Source: a bacterium (GTDB taxonomy: Bacteria > Sysuimicrobiota > Sysuimicrobiia > Sysuimicrobiales > Thermofontiviventaceae). From it: 35,327 bases of DNA. Each line of letters opens with the position of its first letter. Within the stretch, counting starts at the first letter, position 1. The notes under the pieces are model-generated. The model was not told where the DNA came from. It saw nothing but the letters and a program-made list of their open reading frames with translations, and ran no database searches. This document shows, one piece after another, positions 1-8,607 of this stretch. Location: the NCBI GenBank assembly GCA_030550015.1, contig JAUQQG010000048.1, positions 1 to 35,327 of the forward strand. The letters are read 5' to 3'. The position numbers and the translations under genes were made by a program.

Positions 1-799
1 GATGGTAACCCTGGGAGGTTTTCACGGGACCGCCAATCTGCCCAGCCGGAAGGCCGAAAGCAACCTTGGTGAATGCCTCCTCGTATTGCCCACGGGTGAT
101 GAACCCAAGATCGCCCCCCTTCTCCCTGGTGTCCAGATCGATGGAGTGTTGCCGAGCGAGGGTCGCAAAGTCCTCCCCGCGTTGGAGCTTGCCCTCGACC
201 ACCTTCGCCTCCGCCTCCGTGCGTACCAGGATGTGTCGTACGTGGACCTGCTCCGGCTCTCCAAGCTCCCCCCGGTGCTTCATAAAGTATTCCTGTACCT
301 CCGCCTCCCGGACCTCTTCCCCGGTGGCAAGCATCGCGATGATCCGGTTAACGGTCTGGTCCACGCGGATGCGCTCGCGGAGGTTCAGGAGGCTGAGGTT
401 TCTCGCGGCCAGGGCTTCCTGGAAAGCCTCTTCGGATCCGAACTGCTCCCGGATCGCGGCAAGGCGCAGGTCCACCTCGTAATCTGTGGCTACCTGCCCG
501 AGCCGGCGAGCTTCCTGCATCAGGATCTTTCGATCCATGAGCTGGTCGAGTACAGCTCTCTTCAGCTCCTGGCGCTGACTCTGGCCCTCCTGTCCCTCAA
601 AGGTGAGGCCGTACTGGAAGGCGACCAGCTCCACCTCCGCCTCCACGTCGCGCTGGTAGATCGCTTCTCCATTCACCACAGCCGCGAGTGCAGTCACTTG
701 CGCCATCGCCCTGGTCAGGTACACCGTCCCAACGGTCGCGAGGCCCATACCCATCACAGCAACAATTACGGCGATCGCTCCCCTTCCGCTCTTCAACAT
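1..799 (-). CDS. SurA/PpiC-type peptidyl-prolyl isomerase (foldase), C-terminus outside window
   Basis: Translation of the minus strand from an ATG at 799 gives 266 codons that stay open to the window edge. Residues 1-33 hold a hydrophobic segment (AIAVIVAVMGMGLATVGTVY), likely a signal anchor or signal peptide. Residues about 40-155 are a SurA-N-like helical region (VVNGEAIYQRDVEAEVE, AVLDQLMDRKILMQEARRLG). From about residue 175 a parvulin rotamase domain begins (VHVRHILVRTEAEA, then GEDFATLARQHS and GGDLGFITRG), as in PpiC, SurA and PrsA. Such proteins help secreted proteins fold outside the cytoplasmic membrane. The start is supported by GGAGGAGGGAG directly upstream. It lies 137 bp after mfd on the same strand, an order also found in other bacteria. 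The family is sure; whether it is PrsA- or SurA-like in the strict sense cannot be told from the partial sequence. Confidence 0.9.
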   Translation of the reverse strand, partial: MLKSGRGAIAVIVAVMGMGLATVGTVYLTRAMAQVTALAAVVNGEAIYQRDVEAEVELVAFQYGLTFEGQEGQSQRQELKRAVLDQLMDRKILMQEARRLGQVATDYEVDLRLAAIREQFGSEEAFQEALAARNLSLLNLRERIRVDQTVNRIIAMLATGEEVREAEVQEYFMKHRGELGEPEQVHVRHILVRTEAEAKVVEGKLQRGEDFATLARQHSIDLDTREKGGDLGFITRGQYEEAFTKVAFGLPAGQIGGPVKTSQGYH

Positions 800-936
800 C
801 TCCCTCCTCCTTGTTCGATCTCAGCACTCCCCACACCACGCGTGGCATGTTGCAGGCCCAGTGAAATTTTGGCCACAGCATTCGTTGGGGTTACCTCAAT
901 GCCCGAAATTTCGCCTTCCGCAAAGCTTGAGGAGAA

Positions 937-3900
937 CTACCGTGCCCGCTGATCAGCGGGAAAAGCGTCGTGCCCAAACCTTGCTCTTTCCATAGGACCT
1001 GAGGCTCCCAGGAATCCGCTATGCGCATGTCTGGGGTGGGCCAGGGACTCTATCCGAATCAACGTCTCCAGGGCTTCGCGGAGCCAGCGCGCATCTTCTT
1101 GAAAGCTACGGCCTTCTGTGCGAAGGACGATAGCTTTCGGGTGCAGGGTCGCACGCCCCCGCAATGCCTGGTCAAGGAGACGCTGCCCATGTTCATGGAT
1201 GGGAGGCTCTGTGGGAAAACGCAGGACAAGGTGTGCCCCCTCCCTCCCCACCGAGGCGACTCCCGCTTGCCGCGCCAGAACCTTCAGGCGAACAATCTCG
1301 AGGAGATTGCGGACAGGCCCCGGGAGATCCCCGTACCGATCTCGTAGTTCGCTTGCAACCTCTTCCACCTCCTCAAGAGTGCGGGCGGTACTCAGCTTCC
1401 TGTATGCGGTAAGCCGCTGGGTCTCATCAGGAATGTAAAACTGTGGGATGTACGCATCCACGCGTAGCTCAATGACTGGATCCGGCGCCTCCTCCACGAT
1501 CTCCCCGCGGAGCTGACGGATGGCCTCGTCCAGAAGCCGGCAGTAGAGGTCGAACCCGACAGCGGCCAGGTGGCCATGCTGTTCGGGCCCGAGGAGGTTC
1601 CCGGCCCCACGGATCTCTAGGTCCCGCATGGCGAGCTTGAACCCGGAACCCAGCTCGACGAACTCCTGAAGCGCCTCCAACCGCTTATATGCCTCTGGCG
1701 TCAGCCGGACCCCCTTCGGGTAGAGAAGGTACGCATAGGCCTGGCGATCGGAGCGCCCCACCCTTCCCCGGAGCTGGTAGAGCTGGCTCAACCCCATCAT
1801 GTGCGCATTCTCCACAATGATCGTGTTAACCCTCGGGATGTCTAGCCCGATCTCTACGATGGTTGTGCAGATGAGGACGTCGTACCTCCCCCCGATGAAG
1901 TCAAGCATGATACGCTCCAGGCGTTCCTCGGACATCTGGCCGTGCGCAACGGCCACTCTGGCCTCAGGCACGAGCCGCTGAATGTGCCGGGCAGTGCGGT
2001 CGATGGTCTCCACGCGGTTGCTCACCACGTACACCTGTCCTCCCCGCGAGAGCTCCCTCCGGATGGCCTCTGCAACCATCGCGTCCTCCCAAGCGGCAAC
2101 AACAGTGCGAATGGGCTGACGGGAGTCTGGGGGCGTCTCGATGACGGATATGTCCCGCAGCCCCACCAGGGACATGTAGAGGGTACGGGGGATGGGCGTG
2201 GCAGTCAGCGTGAGCACGTCCACTTCCCTCCGCAGCTCCTTCAGTCGTTCCTTCTGCGCGACGCCGAACCGCTGTTCCTCGTCGATGATCACAAGACCGA
2301 GGTCCTTGAACTGTACATCGGGCTGGAGGAGGCGGTGGGTGCCGATGATCACGTCCACGATCCCAGCCCGTAGCTCCTGAAGGATCCGGCGTTGCTCCTG
2401 TTGGGAGCGAAACCGACTCAGAACCTCCACCTTGATGGGGTAGGGAGCGAACCGTTGGGAGAACACCGTATAGTGTTGCTGGGCGAGGATTGTGGTGGGG
2501 ACGAGGACGGCTACCTGCTTCCCGTCCATAACTGCCTTAAAGGCTGCCCTCACCGCGACCTCTGTCTTCCCATAGCCCACGTCCCCGCAAATTAGACGAT
2601 CCATAGGTTTGGGCGTTTCCATGTCGCGCTTGACCTCTTCGATCGCCCTTTGCTGATCGGGGGTCTCCTCGTACTCGAAGCTCGCCTCTAGCTCGTGCTG
2701 CCAAGGGGTATCCGGAGAAAAGGCAAACCCTCGCGCCGTCTCTCGGGAGGCGTAGAGTTCCAGGAGCTTGCGGGCGAGTTCCTGTGTCGCCTCCCGCACG
2801 CGTCTTTTCTCTCGCTCCCAATCCGCCCCCCCGAGCCGGTGGATCTGGGGCTCCATTCCTTCTACCCCGATGTACCGCTGGACCAGGTTGATCTGGTCAA
2901 CAGGCACGTAGAGACGGTCTCCCTGGGCGTACTCGATGAGAAGGTAGTCTCGTTCCACTCCGTCCACGGAAAGGTGCACCAATCCGCGGTAGATCCCGAT
3001 CCCGTGGTGGATGTGCACCACATAATCTCCCTCGTGAAGGTCCAACCAAGTCGTCAGAGGGGTCCCCTCCCTGACAACCCGTGCACGGCGCCTCCTGTGA
3101 CGCCTCCACCCGAGCACCTCGCTGTCGGTCACTACCACCAGGTCTTCAAGCCGGAACCCGCGGGAGAGAGGGGAAGGGACGGCGACAATTTGGGAAGGCG
3201 CCGGTGGCGTGGGAAGGCTCTCGGCAAAATCCACCGGGACCCCCGTTCCCTGGAGGAGTTCACAAAATCGCTTTGCCTGTCCACTCGCCAGGACGACCCT
3301 GCGCCCTTCCCGGCGCCATTCCTCAAGCCGGCGGCTGAGAAGCCTAGTCTGGCCTGCGAAGGTTTCCACCCCGCCTATGGCGAAAGTAATCGATTCTGGA
3401 TCACCCTCTTGGGGATAGGAAAAGGAGAAGGTAATCCTACGCCTCCTCGCAAGGAGCCCCTCTAGCTCCTTCCACTCCAGGGCAGGCGGCAGGTAAACGA
3501 TCCTCCCCGTCTCCTCGGCTCTGAGCCTCGCTTCACCCATACGGGAAATCAGATCGTCGGCCTGCCGTTTCACCTCTATGGGCTCGTCGAGAACAATTAC
3601 CGCTGCATCATCAAGGTAATCGAGAAGATTCCCCTCGGCTTCTGTGATGATCTGCTCTCCCGCAGGCAGGATGGTCGCCTCATGGAGGACCTCGATGCTC
3701 CGCTGGGAGGTCGGGTCAAAAGACCGGATCTGCTCTACTTCGTCGCCGAACAGCTCAACGCGGATGGGGAGAGCCATCTGAGGGGAGAAGATGTCCACGA
3801 TCCCTCCCCGCACGGCGAACTGCCCACGTGCGACAACTTGCTCCATGCGCTCGTACCCTCCTGCGACAAGGAACGCCACGATGGCTTCCCTGCTGATGCT

Positions 3901-4368
3901 CGTACCCGTCTTCAGGACCAGCTGAAAGGCACTGAGTGTACCTGGATACGGGACCTTCTGGAGGACGGAGGAGATCGGAGCAAGGATGACGAGGCCACGG
4001 CCCGAGGCGAGATCGTGCAAGATGCTCATGCGCTCCCCGAGGACCTCCACGCTCGGAGGAGCTTCGTCGTAAGGGAGGATCTCCCATGAAGGGAAGAGCC
4101 GCGTTTGTTCCTCTAGGTGCGGGAGGAAGGCAAGGAGATCTTCACCAAACCGTTCTGCGTCCGCGCGTGTGGGGGTAATCACAAGGCAGGAAGCCGAAGC
4201 AGGAAGGGAGAGATCCACGAACAGGGATGCAAGGAGATACGCCTTTTCTGCCCCGACGAGCCCGAGGATCATCGGCCCCCGGGAGGAGTGGAGCTGTTGA
4301 AGGACCTTGTTGTACTCCTGCTGCCGCTGGAGGAGCGGAAGCAGCCCAGCCAGAGCCATGACAATCAC
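937..4368 (-). CDS. mfd: Transcription-repair coupling factor Mfd
   Basis: Mfd is a DNA translocase that removes RNA polymerase stalled at lesions and recruits the UvrABC excision machinery. The 1143-residue product has the usual full length. In order: a UvrB-like N-terminal region (about 20-330), a CarD-like RNA-polymerase-interacting domain around 440-510 ([36 protein letters not shown]), helicase motif I near 596 ([11 protein letters not shown]), motif II near 694 ([10 protein letters not shown]), motif III ([13 protein letters not shown]), motif V ([14 protein letters not shown]) and motif VI ([14 protein letters not shown]), then a C-terminal TRCF domain from about 990. Two starts compete: a GTG at 4368, six bases after GAAGGGG, and an ATG at 4359; the first has the better spacing. 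A minus-strand promoter lies at 4457-4486. The next gene downstream is the SurA/PpiC foldase. The identification is secure. Confidence 0.98.
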   Translation of the reverse strand: MIVMALAGLLPLLQRQQEYNKVLQQLHSSRGPMILGLVGAEKAYLLASLFVDLSLPASASCLVITPTRADAERFGEDLLAFLPHLEEQTRLFPSWEILPYDEAPPSVEVLGERMSILHDLASGRGLVILAPISSVLQKVPYPGTLSAFQLVLKTGTSISREAIVAFLVAGGYERMEQVVARGQFAVRGGIVDIFSPQMALPIRVELFGDEVEQIRSFDPTSQRSIEVLHEATILPAGEQIITEAEGNLLDYLDDAAVIVLDEPIEVKRQADDLISRMGEARLRAEETGRIVYLPPALEWKELEGLLARRRRITFSFSYPQEGDPESITFAIGGVETFAGQTRLLSRRLEEWRREGRRVVLASGQAKRFCELLQGTGVPVDFAESLPTPPAPSQIVAVPSPLSRGFRLEDLVVVTDSEVLGWRRHRRRRARVVREGTPLTTWLDLHEGDYVVHIHHGIGIYRGLVHLSVDGVERDYLLIEYAQGDRLYVPVDQINLVQRYIGVEGMEPQIHRLGGADWEREKRRVREATQELARKLLELYASRETARGFAFSPDTPWQHELEASFEYEETPDQQRAIEEVKRDMETPKPMDRLICGDVGYGKTEVAVRAAFKAVMDGKQVAVLVPTTILAQQHYTVFSQRFAPYPIKVEVLSRFRSQQEQRRILQELRAGIVDVIIGTHRLLQPDVQFKDLGLVIIDEEQRFGVAQKERLKELRREVDVLTLTATPIPRTLYMSLVGLRDISVIETPPDSRQPIRTVVAAWEDAMVAEAIRRELSRGGQVYVVSNRVETIDRTARHIQRLVPEARVAVAHGQMSEERLERIMLDFIGGRYDVLICTTIVEIGLDIPRVNTIIVENAHMMGLSQLYQLRGRVGRSDRQAYAYLLYPKGVRLTPEAYKRLEALQEFVELGSGFKLAMRDLEIRGAGNLLGPEQHGHLAAVGFDLYCRLLDEAIRQLRGEIVEEAPDPVIELRVDAYIPQFYIPDETQRLTAYRKLSTARTLEEVEEVASELRDRYGDLPGPVRNLLEIVRLKVLARQAGVASVGREGAHLVLRFPTEPPIHEHGQRLLDQALRGRATLHPKAIVLRTEGRSFQEDARWLREALETLIRIESLAHPRHAHSGFLGASGPMERARFGHDAFPADQRAR

Positions 4369-4456
4369 CCAGCCCCCTTCCCGGCCTCCGATCCTCCTTC
4401 ATGGGAAGAGCAGGGGAGTAGAGGGATCGGGTCCTGTGGGATTGGACGCCTCCTGT

Positions 4457-4486
4457 ATTGTACTGGACAGCAAACAGGGGGGTCAA
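4457..4486 (-). promoter_or_regulatory. Predicted sigma-A-type promoter of mfd
   Basis: On the minus strand TTGACC (4481-4486) and TACAAT (4457-4462) are separated by 18 bp, five of six matches to each consensus. Transcription would start near 4450, leaving an mfd leader of about 80-90 nt. Predicted by eye only. Confidence 0.6.
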
Positions 4487-4503
4487 GGAAACGGGGAACG
4501 TGC

Positions 4504-4509
4504 TATACT
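4504..4509 (+). promoter_or_regulatory. Possible -10 element of the unknown gene at 4535
   Basis: TATACT lies 25 bp before the ATG at 4535. No convincing -35 hexamer is seen 16-18 bp upstream. A start near 4516 would leave a leader of about 20 nt that just holds the Shine-Dalgarno sequence GAGGAGG (4515-4521). Tentative. Confidence 0.35.
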
Positions 4510-4534
4510 ATCCTGAGGAGGTAGGAGCGGAGCG

Positions 4535-5383
4535 ATGGCAGCGAGGGTATATACAGAGATCGAGGTCCCCCTGACAGGCCCCACTGGTACCAAATTCCTC
4601 CTTCGCGGGAGATCCCCTCAGGATCTTGCCAGAAACTTGCGCAGGGAAGCGAGACGGCTGGGGATATGGTTGGATGAGCTCGCCAGCGTCATCGAAGGAC
4701 TCGCGGCAGATGGGTGGCGCTGGAGAGTGATCAACGGGACCACGCTCGTCTTCTCCCACCACCGTCCCCAAGGGAAACAGGAGACTGTGGCCTACCTCCA
4801 GAGGAAGTTCGGACGCCGTGTGCTCCGTCACATCTCTCTCCGGGAACGCGTAGAGATGGTTGAACAAAAGGCTCCCGAGGGGAGAGGCACTGGTCGCGCC
4901 GCAAGGTTACCGCGGCCAACGCCCCAACCTCCCAAAGCCGAAGATGAGCTTACGAGGGAGCTGCGACGGATGATCGCAGCAGAGGAACATCCAAAAGAGC
5001 TCTACCTCGGGCATCCCCAGGAGGAGCTGGCCGAGCTTGCCTTGGACATGAACTTTCTCGCTCAGGAGGCGCTGGAGGATCCAGAAGTAGCCAAGTTCCT
5101 CGAAAAACTTCAGGAGGAACATGCTCAGGACAAGACCTACCGGGATCTCCACGACCGTTACTTTAGCCTGCTCGATCGGCTAGGGTCTGGGGACCCTGCA
5201 GTGGATGAAGCGTACTGGGACCTCTTCTCCTATACGGCCCACAAGCTGGCCCCGCTCATCCCAGTCCTTCGGAACTACCTGGAGCGACGCGGGCTCACCG
5301 ACCTCTGCGAGCACGAGGCTACCTCTTTCCTGGCCTGTGCCCTGTCACAAGCGCTCACGCTCATGGAGGAGCGCGAAGATTGA
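4535..5383 (+). CDS. Unrecognised 282-residue protein, divergent from mfd
   Basis: I do not recognise a family. The start ATG follows a purine-rich GAGGAGGTAGGAGCGGAGCG stretch. The N-terminal half (1-105) looks like a compact alpha/beta domain: a strand-like opening (YTEIEVPLTGPTGTKFLL), a basic helix (ARNLRREARRLGIWLDELA), then GWRWRVINGTTLVFSHH. A Pro/Arg-rich linker (about 112-137) leads to a mostly helical acidic C-terminal half rich in Glu and Leu (EELAELALDMNFLAQEALED), ending in EHEATSFLACALSQALTLM. No signal peptide, membrane segment or Cys-based metal site is visible, so it is probably cytoplasmic. It is transcribed away from mfd across a 166-bp shared upstream region and converges on the AI-2E gene 52 bp downstream. 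Codon use looks like its neighbours, so it is probably a real, lineage-restricted gene. Confidence 0.75.
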   Translation: MAARVYTEIEVPLTGPTGTKFLLRGRSPQDLARNLRREARRLGIWLDELASVIEGLAADGWRWRVINGTTLVFSHHRPQGKQETVAYLQRKFGRRVLRHISLRERVEMVEQKAPEGRGTGRAARLPRPTPQPPKAEDELTRELRRMIAAEEHPKELYLGHPQEELAELALDMNFLAQEALEDPEVAKFLEKLQEEHAQDKTYRDLHDRYFSLLDRLGSGDPAVDEAYWDLFSYTAHKLAPLIPVLRNYLERRGLTDLCEHEATSFLACALSQALTLMEERED

Positions 5384-5435
5384 GCGCACCCAACATCCTG
5401 AGCAAGGATTCGGGAGGACACGGGCGACAGTGCGA

Positions 5436-6500
5436 TTACTCCTCCGAGGCGTCGGACCGGAGGGCCCCAAGGATCTCCCCTGCAATCACCTGTAACGCAG
5501 CTGCCACGGGGATGGCGATAAATGCCCCCAGGATCCCGGCAAGCCGTGCCCCAATGAGCAGAGCGAGGATCGTGAGAATCGGGGAGAGCCCGACAGCCCT
5601 GCGCATCACGCGGGGGACGAGGAAGTTTCCCTCAATCTGCTGGACAGCAGTATAGAGGGCGATCACAGCGAGAAGGCGCCAGAGAGGCTGGAATAGGGCA
5701 ATGAGCACGCCTGGGATCGCCCCGAGCACCGGTCCAATGACGGGGATCAACTCTGTGATCCCGGCAACCACCCCAAGCAACACCGGATAGGGCATCCCTA
5801 GGAGAGCTAATCCTACAGCATCCATGACGAAGATGATAGCGGCAAGGAGCAGCTGGCCGCGGAGCCAGCTGCTGAACTTCTCCCCAATCCGCGCCAGAAC
5901 CCCCTCCACCCGTCCCCGGACCGTGGGCGGGAAGATGAAGAGGAAGCCCTGCTTGAGCGCCGCAGATTCCAGGATCATATAGAAACTCAGGACCAGAACC
6001 GTGATGGCTGAGACGATGTTCCCGAGAAACCGTAGGAGAAAACCCGCCGCCGGGGCGAAGTAGCGGCTAAACCCCGCGAGGTCACGAGGGAGCCTGTCGA
6101 TCACGTTGGTAAGGTCGGGAAACCAGGGATACCGGGCCTGCCAGGTGCTGGCAAGCACACGCAACTCCTCCAGGTAGGTGGGAAGGCTCTGGACCAACGA
6201 CTGGGCTTCTAGGGCGAGCGGGGTCACTAGGAGGCTACTGAGGAGGAGTACCAGAATAACAATGCCGAGGTAGACAACAAGCAAGGCCCCGAGCCGAGAC
6301 AGATGACGACGGCCCAAGCGGAGACGTTCTAGCTGTGCCACGAGAGGGGCGACCCCCGCAGCCAGGATAGCGGAGAGGAGAACGAGGAGGAGGATCCCCC
6401 AGATTTGGATGAGGATCCAGAAGAATCCTAGCGTCAAGGCGACCGCAAGGGTCACCACCACAGCAGAGATCAGGAGCTCTCGGCGATCCGCCATGCCCAT
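5436..6500 (-). CDS. AI-2E family transporter (PF01594-type membrane protein)
   Basis: A 354-residue polytopic membrane protein of the AI-2E/YdbI/YrrI superfamily. Visible features: two to three N-terminal membrane segments (LLISAVVVTLAVALTLGFFWIL; ILLLVLLSAILAAGVAPLV), a cytoplasmic/amphipathic middle (QSLVQSLPTYLEELRVLAS), then a C-terminal membrane block with the family motif GLALLGMPYPVLLGVVAGI, followed by ELIPVIGPVLGAIPGVLIAL and EGNFLVPRVMRRAVGLSPI. Family members have been linked to autoinducer-2 export or Na+/H+ antiport; the substrate here cannot be predicted. The start at 6500 is supported by GGGGAGGGGA directly upstream. The gene stands alone, convergent with the unknown gene on its 3' side and divergent from tRNA-Asn. 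Family assignment is firm; function is open. Confidence 0.93.
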   Translation of the reverse strand: MGMADRRELLISAVVVTLAVALTLGFFWILIQIWGILLLVLLSAILAAGVAPLVAQLERLRLGRRHLSRLGALLVVYLGIVILVLLLSSLLVTPLALEAQSLVQSLPTYLEELRVLASTWQARYPWFPDLTNVIDRLPRDLAGFSRYFAPAAGFLLRFLGNIVSAITVLVLSFYMILESAALKQGFLFIFPPTVRGRVEGVLARIGEKFSSWLRGQLLLAAIIFVMDAVGLALLGMPYPVLLGVVAGITELIPVIGPVLGAIPGVLIALFQPLWRLLAVIALYTAVQQIEGNFLVPRVMRRAVGLSPILTILALLIGARLAGILGAFIAIPVAAALQVIAGEILGALRSDASEE

Positions 6501-6569
6501 TCCCCTCCCCGGAGGCCTCCCTGGATGTTCTCCGCCGGGAATGCTCCTCCTGCCAGCAGGACCCCATTT

Positions 6570-6594
6570 CCCATCGTCTTCCTCCCACGATGGG
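6570..6594 (-). repeat. Inverted repeat upstream of the AI-2E gene
   Basis: Perfect 8-bp arms CCCATCGT and ACGATGGG around a 9-nt spacer. On the minus strand the spacer reads GGGAGGAAG, which is Shine-Dalgarno-like but 70 nt from the AI-2E start codon. No T-run follows, so it is not an obvious terminator. It may be an operator or an mRNA hairpin. Confidence 0.5.
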
Positions 6595-6732
6595 CGAGAG
6601 GGTTTCTTATAGTCCCATTCTTCCTTCCTCCGTGGGAGAAGAACACCTGCCCATTGTACGTTCTCCCTCAGGGAAGAGGTTCAGGGAAAAGGAGGGGTGG
6701 TCGGAAAAGTCTCTTGAAACCGGAGGGTCGCC

Positions 6733-6761
6733 TTGACATCCCGGAGAGGGTTCCGTACCAT
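6733..6761 (+). promoter_or_regulatory. Promoter of tRNA-Asn
   Basis: Consensus TTGACA (6733-6738), 17-bp spacer, TACCAT (6756-6761). The predicted start is some 15-18 nt before the mature tRNA 5' end, as expected for a singly transcribed tRNA. Confidence 0.8.
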
Positions 6762-6784
6762 TAAGAATGCTGGTAAGGCAACGT

Positions 6785-6859
6785 TCCGCGGTAGCTCAAC
6801 GGTAGAGCGGCGGGCTGTTAACCCGACGGTTGCAGGTTCGAATCCTGCCCGCGGAGCCA
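6785..6859 (+). tRNA. tRNA-Asn (anticodon GTT)
   Basis: The 75-nt cloverleaf is complete. The acceptor arm TCCGCGG (6785-6791) pairs with CCGCGGA (6849-6855), followed by discriminator G and an encoded CCA (6857-6859). The D arm is GCTC/GAGC. The anticodon arm has loop CTGTTAA with GTT at 6817-6819. The T arm is GCAGG-TTCGAAT-CCTGC. The outermost anticodon-stem pair is a G-A mismatch; otherwise all stems pair. It converges with the methyltransferase gene downstream. Confidence 0.97.
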
Positions 6860-6881
6860 TCTCTTCTTCTGTCCTTGATCC

Positions 6882-7655
6882 TTAGGTTCCTTCCTTCCCG
6901 CCCAGTGATCCTCTGCGTGCAAGGAAGAATGTCCGCCCGACGTTCCCTGCCATGCCGAGATCCTTTTCGGCGTCGTATGTCACAATCTCCTGAAAACCTG
7001 CTTCGCTCAAAGCCGCACGGAGCTCGTTCTCCGAATAACACCGTTGGGTCAGGACGAGGTCAGAACGCTGCCAGATTCCGCCCTCCATCCGGAACATTGT
7101 GATGTCGTTTTGACCGATCTTCTGCTCAGGATTGTAGCGAGCCCGTACGATGCAAACGTGATCTTCTTGCACGATGGCGAAGGATCCCCGCCAGCGCGTC
7201 TGGTATCCTTCCTCCGTGTTCACATCAAATAAGAAAAGTCCGTTGTCTCCCAGCACGGCGTGAACGTTTTGGAACACCCGCGTCAGCTCTTCCAGGCGCA
7301 TGATGTGGTTGAGGCTGTCGAAGGTCGAGACAACGCTATGATAGACACTTGGCAAGGTAAACGAGCGGGCGTCGGCAAGGATCAACTCGACTCCAGGCGC
7401 GTTTTCACGGGCGTATCGGAGCATCTCTTCCGAACCATCTATCCCCGTCACCTGGTATCCGCGTTCCGCCAGCGTTTGAGCCAATTGTCCGGTGCCACAA
7501 CAAAGGTCGAGGATGCTCCCGTGCTCAGGGATGTGAGGGAGGAGCAACCTCTCCAGGACCGGGAGCGCCTGGTTGCGGAATGGAACGCCCCAGTACCTGT
7601 TGTAGAACCATGCAAAGCGGTCATACTCGGAATAGCGCGACTCCTCGTGTGCCAT
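6882..7655 (-). CDS. Class I SAM-dependent methyltransferase
   Basis: A 257-residue soluble methyltransferase. Motif I, the SAM-binding glycine loop, is ILDLCCGTGQLAQTLAERGY (about residues 48-67), followed by the acidic end of strand 2 (VTGIDGSEEML), motif II-like ELILADARSF, and motif IV/V FLFDVNTEEGY. The last residues (GMAGNVGRTFFLARR) fit the usual C-terminal strand of the fold. The substrate cannot be predicted. The reading frame extends upstream to 7796, but the ATG at 7655 is preferred because AAAGGGGGGG lies 8 nt before it and the homologous fold starts only there (SRYSEYDRFAWFYNRYWG). The upstream neighbour is the 72-residue unknown. Confidence 0.9.
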   Translation of the reverse strand: MAHEESRYSEYDRFAWFYNRYWGVPFRNQALPVLERLLLPHIPEHGSILDLCCGTGQLAQTLAERGYQVTGIDGSEEMLRYARENAPGVELILADARSFTLPSVYHSVVSTFDSLNHIMRLEELTRVFQNVHAVLGDNGLFLFDVNTEEGYQTRWRGSFAIVQEDHVCIVRARYNPEQKIGQNDITMFRMEGGIWQRSDLVLTQRCYSENELRAALSEAGFQEIVTYDAEKDLGMAGNVGRTFFLARRGSLGGKEGT

Positions 7656-7803
7656 AAAAGGCCCCCCCTTTGGCCAAGAGTGTACAGCTTCTCTCCTATC
7701 CACGCAGTTACAGCTCACGATATCCTCAGAGGACGCCGCTGAGGGCGATCCCGCTAGGTGCGTGACATCTCCACGGCCTCCAGCTCCCTTCGTCAAAGTG
7801 GTG

Positions 7804-8022
7804 TCACTGACGAGTCTTGCACAGGACCTGCTGGATGAGCATCAAAGCCCCGCCACGAGATACCAGCTCCTCCCGCTCATCTCCGAGGTCTGCAGCGAAG
7901 CGGGGGATCAGCTCATCATAGGCAGCCATGAGGTCCCGGACAAGCCTCTCCGGCCGCATCCGAAGACGCTGTTCCATGCGCAGTACCGTGTCTCGAAGCT
8001 CAACGATGTCCACGTGTCCCAT
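7804..8022 (-). CDS. Small unrecognised protein (72 residues)
   Basis: No family is recognised. The start at 8022 (MGHVDIVELRDTVLRMEQRL) has GGGAGGAGACG just upstream; an in-frame ATG at 8037 is weaker. The product looks all-helical, with a charged first helix (RMEQRLRMRPERLVRDLMAAY) that could form a coiled coil, and DELIPRFAADLGDEREELVSRG after it. No membrane segment or metal site is seen. It sits between the J-domain/DUF1232 gene and the methyltransferase on the same strand, so the three could be co-transcribed. Its good ribosome site and clean placement favour a real gene. Confidence 0.6.
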   Translation of the reverse strand: MGHVDIVELRDTVLRMEQRLRMRPERLVRDLMAAYDELIPRFAADLGDEREELVSRGGALMLIQQVLCKTRQ

Positions 8023-8081
8023 CGTCTCCTCCCACATTCAGCCAACTTCACTACGCGCGCAATGTCCCGAGCGGGGGATCG

Positions 8082-8561
8082 TTACCGTGCTTGGAAGAAG
8101 GGGCGGCCGCGCGTGTACAGGAGATACACGAGGAGCGCAAGGAGGTCGTCAACCCACCCTGGTCCTACCAAAGCGTCTGGAACGAGGTCGATCGGGCTCA
8201 AGAGGTAGATCAGGAGGAGCACCAGGAGTCCCCACGAGAGGAACTTCTGGACGAGGACCGGAGGGAAAATCCACACCCCTCCCGACCGTGGCCGTGCTTC
8301 GTCGGTGTGCGTGGAAGAAAAACGCTCCTTGCTCTGGGCACGATGCTGATTGTATTCTGCCCGCCTGCGCGGATCCCCGAGGACGGCGTAGGCCTCGTTG
8401 ATGGCCTTCAGCTCTTCTTCGGCCCGCCGCCTGATTTTCGGGTCGGATTGGGGAAATCGATCGGGGTGGAGGGCGAACACTTTGAACCGGTAGGCCTCCC
8501 GGATCTCCTCTTGGGAAGCGTTGGGATCTACGCCCAAGATCTGATAGTAGTCCTTCTCCAT
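8082..8561 (-). CDS. J-domain protein fused to a DUF1232 membrane domain
   Basis: A 159-residue protein with two parts. Residues 1-70 are a J domain (DYYQILGVDPNASQEEIREA), with the Hsp70-stimulating HPD tripeptide at 32-34 and the helix IV motif GDPRRRAEYNQ. A polar linker (71-100) follows. Residues about 101-150 match DUF1232 (YkvA-like): a hydrophobic helix (SWGLLVLLLIYLLSP), then IDLVPDALVGPGWVDD, where the short motif SPIDLVPD and the downstream DD are family hallmarks. This suggests a membrane-tethered co-chaperone that brings DnaK to the inner face of the membrane; that role is inference. The start follows an extended -10 promoter by only 23 nt and has only a weak CAGGGG ribosome site. 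mqnA lies upstream on the same strand. Confidence 0.93.
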   Translation of the reverse strand: MEKDYYQILGVDPNASQEEIREAYRFKVFALHPDRFPQSDPKIRRRAEEELKAINEAYAVLGDPRRRAEYNQHRAQSKERFSSTHTDEARPRSGGVWIFPPVLVQKFLSWGLLVLLLIYLLSPIDLVPDALVGPGWVDDLLALLVYLLYTRGRPFFQAR

Positions 8562-8584
8562 GGGAGGTTCTGCCCCTGAGTGAG

Positions 8585-8593
8585 ATTATACCA
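8585..8593 (-). promoter_or_regulatory. Extended -10 promoter of the J-domain gene
   Basis: The minus strand reads TGGTATAAT: a perfect TATAAT preceded by the TGn extension. No consensus -35 is seen, as is common with extended -10 promoters. The leader to the ATG at 8561 would be under 20 nt. Confidence 0.65.
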
Positions 8594-8607
8594 GTTCGAA
8601 AGGAAGG

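Larger units (their letters stand above)
6501..6784. other. Intergenic region between AI-2E gene and tRNA-Asn
   Basis: No protein gene is supported here. It contains an inverted repeat at 6570-6594 (8-bp arms CCCATCGT/ACGATGGG, 9-nt spacer), which would lie in the leader of the AI-2E mRNA, a possible minus-strand -10 (TATAAG, about 6607-6612, no good -35), and the tRNA promoter at 6733-6761. Confidence 0.6.

Noticed and set aside
2-952. 316-codon plus-strand open frame
   Set aside because: It is the antisense of the SurA/PpiC gene and of the mfd end; the minus-strand translation has clear foldase motifs.
945-960. Perfect palindrome CCCGCTGATCAGCGGG
   Set aside because: It lies in the last codons of mfd and has no T-run on either strand, so it is not supported as a terminator.
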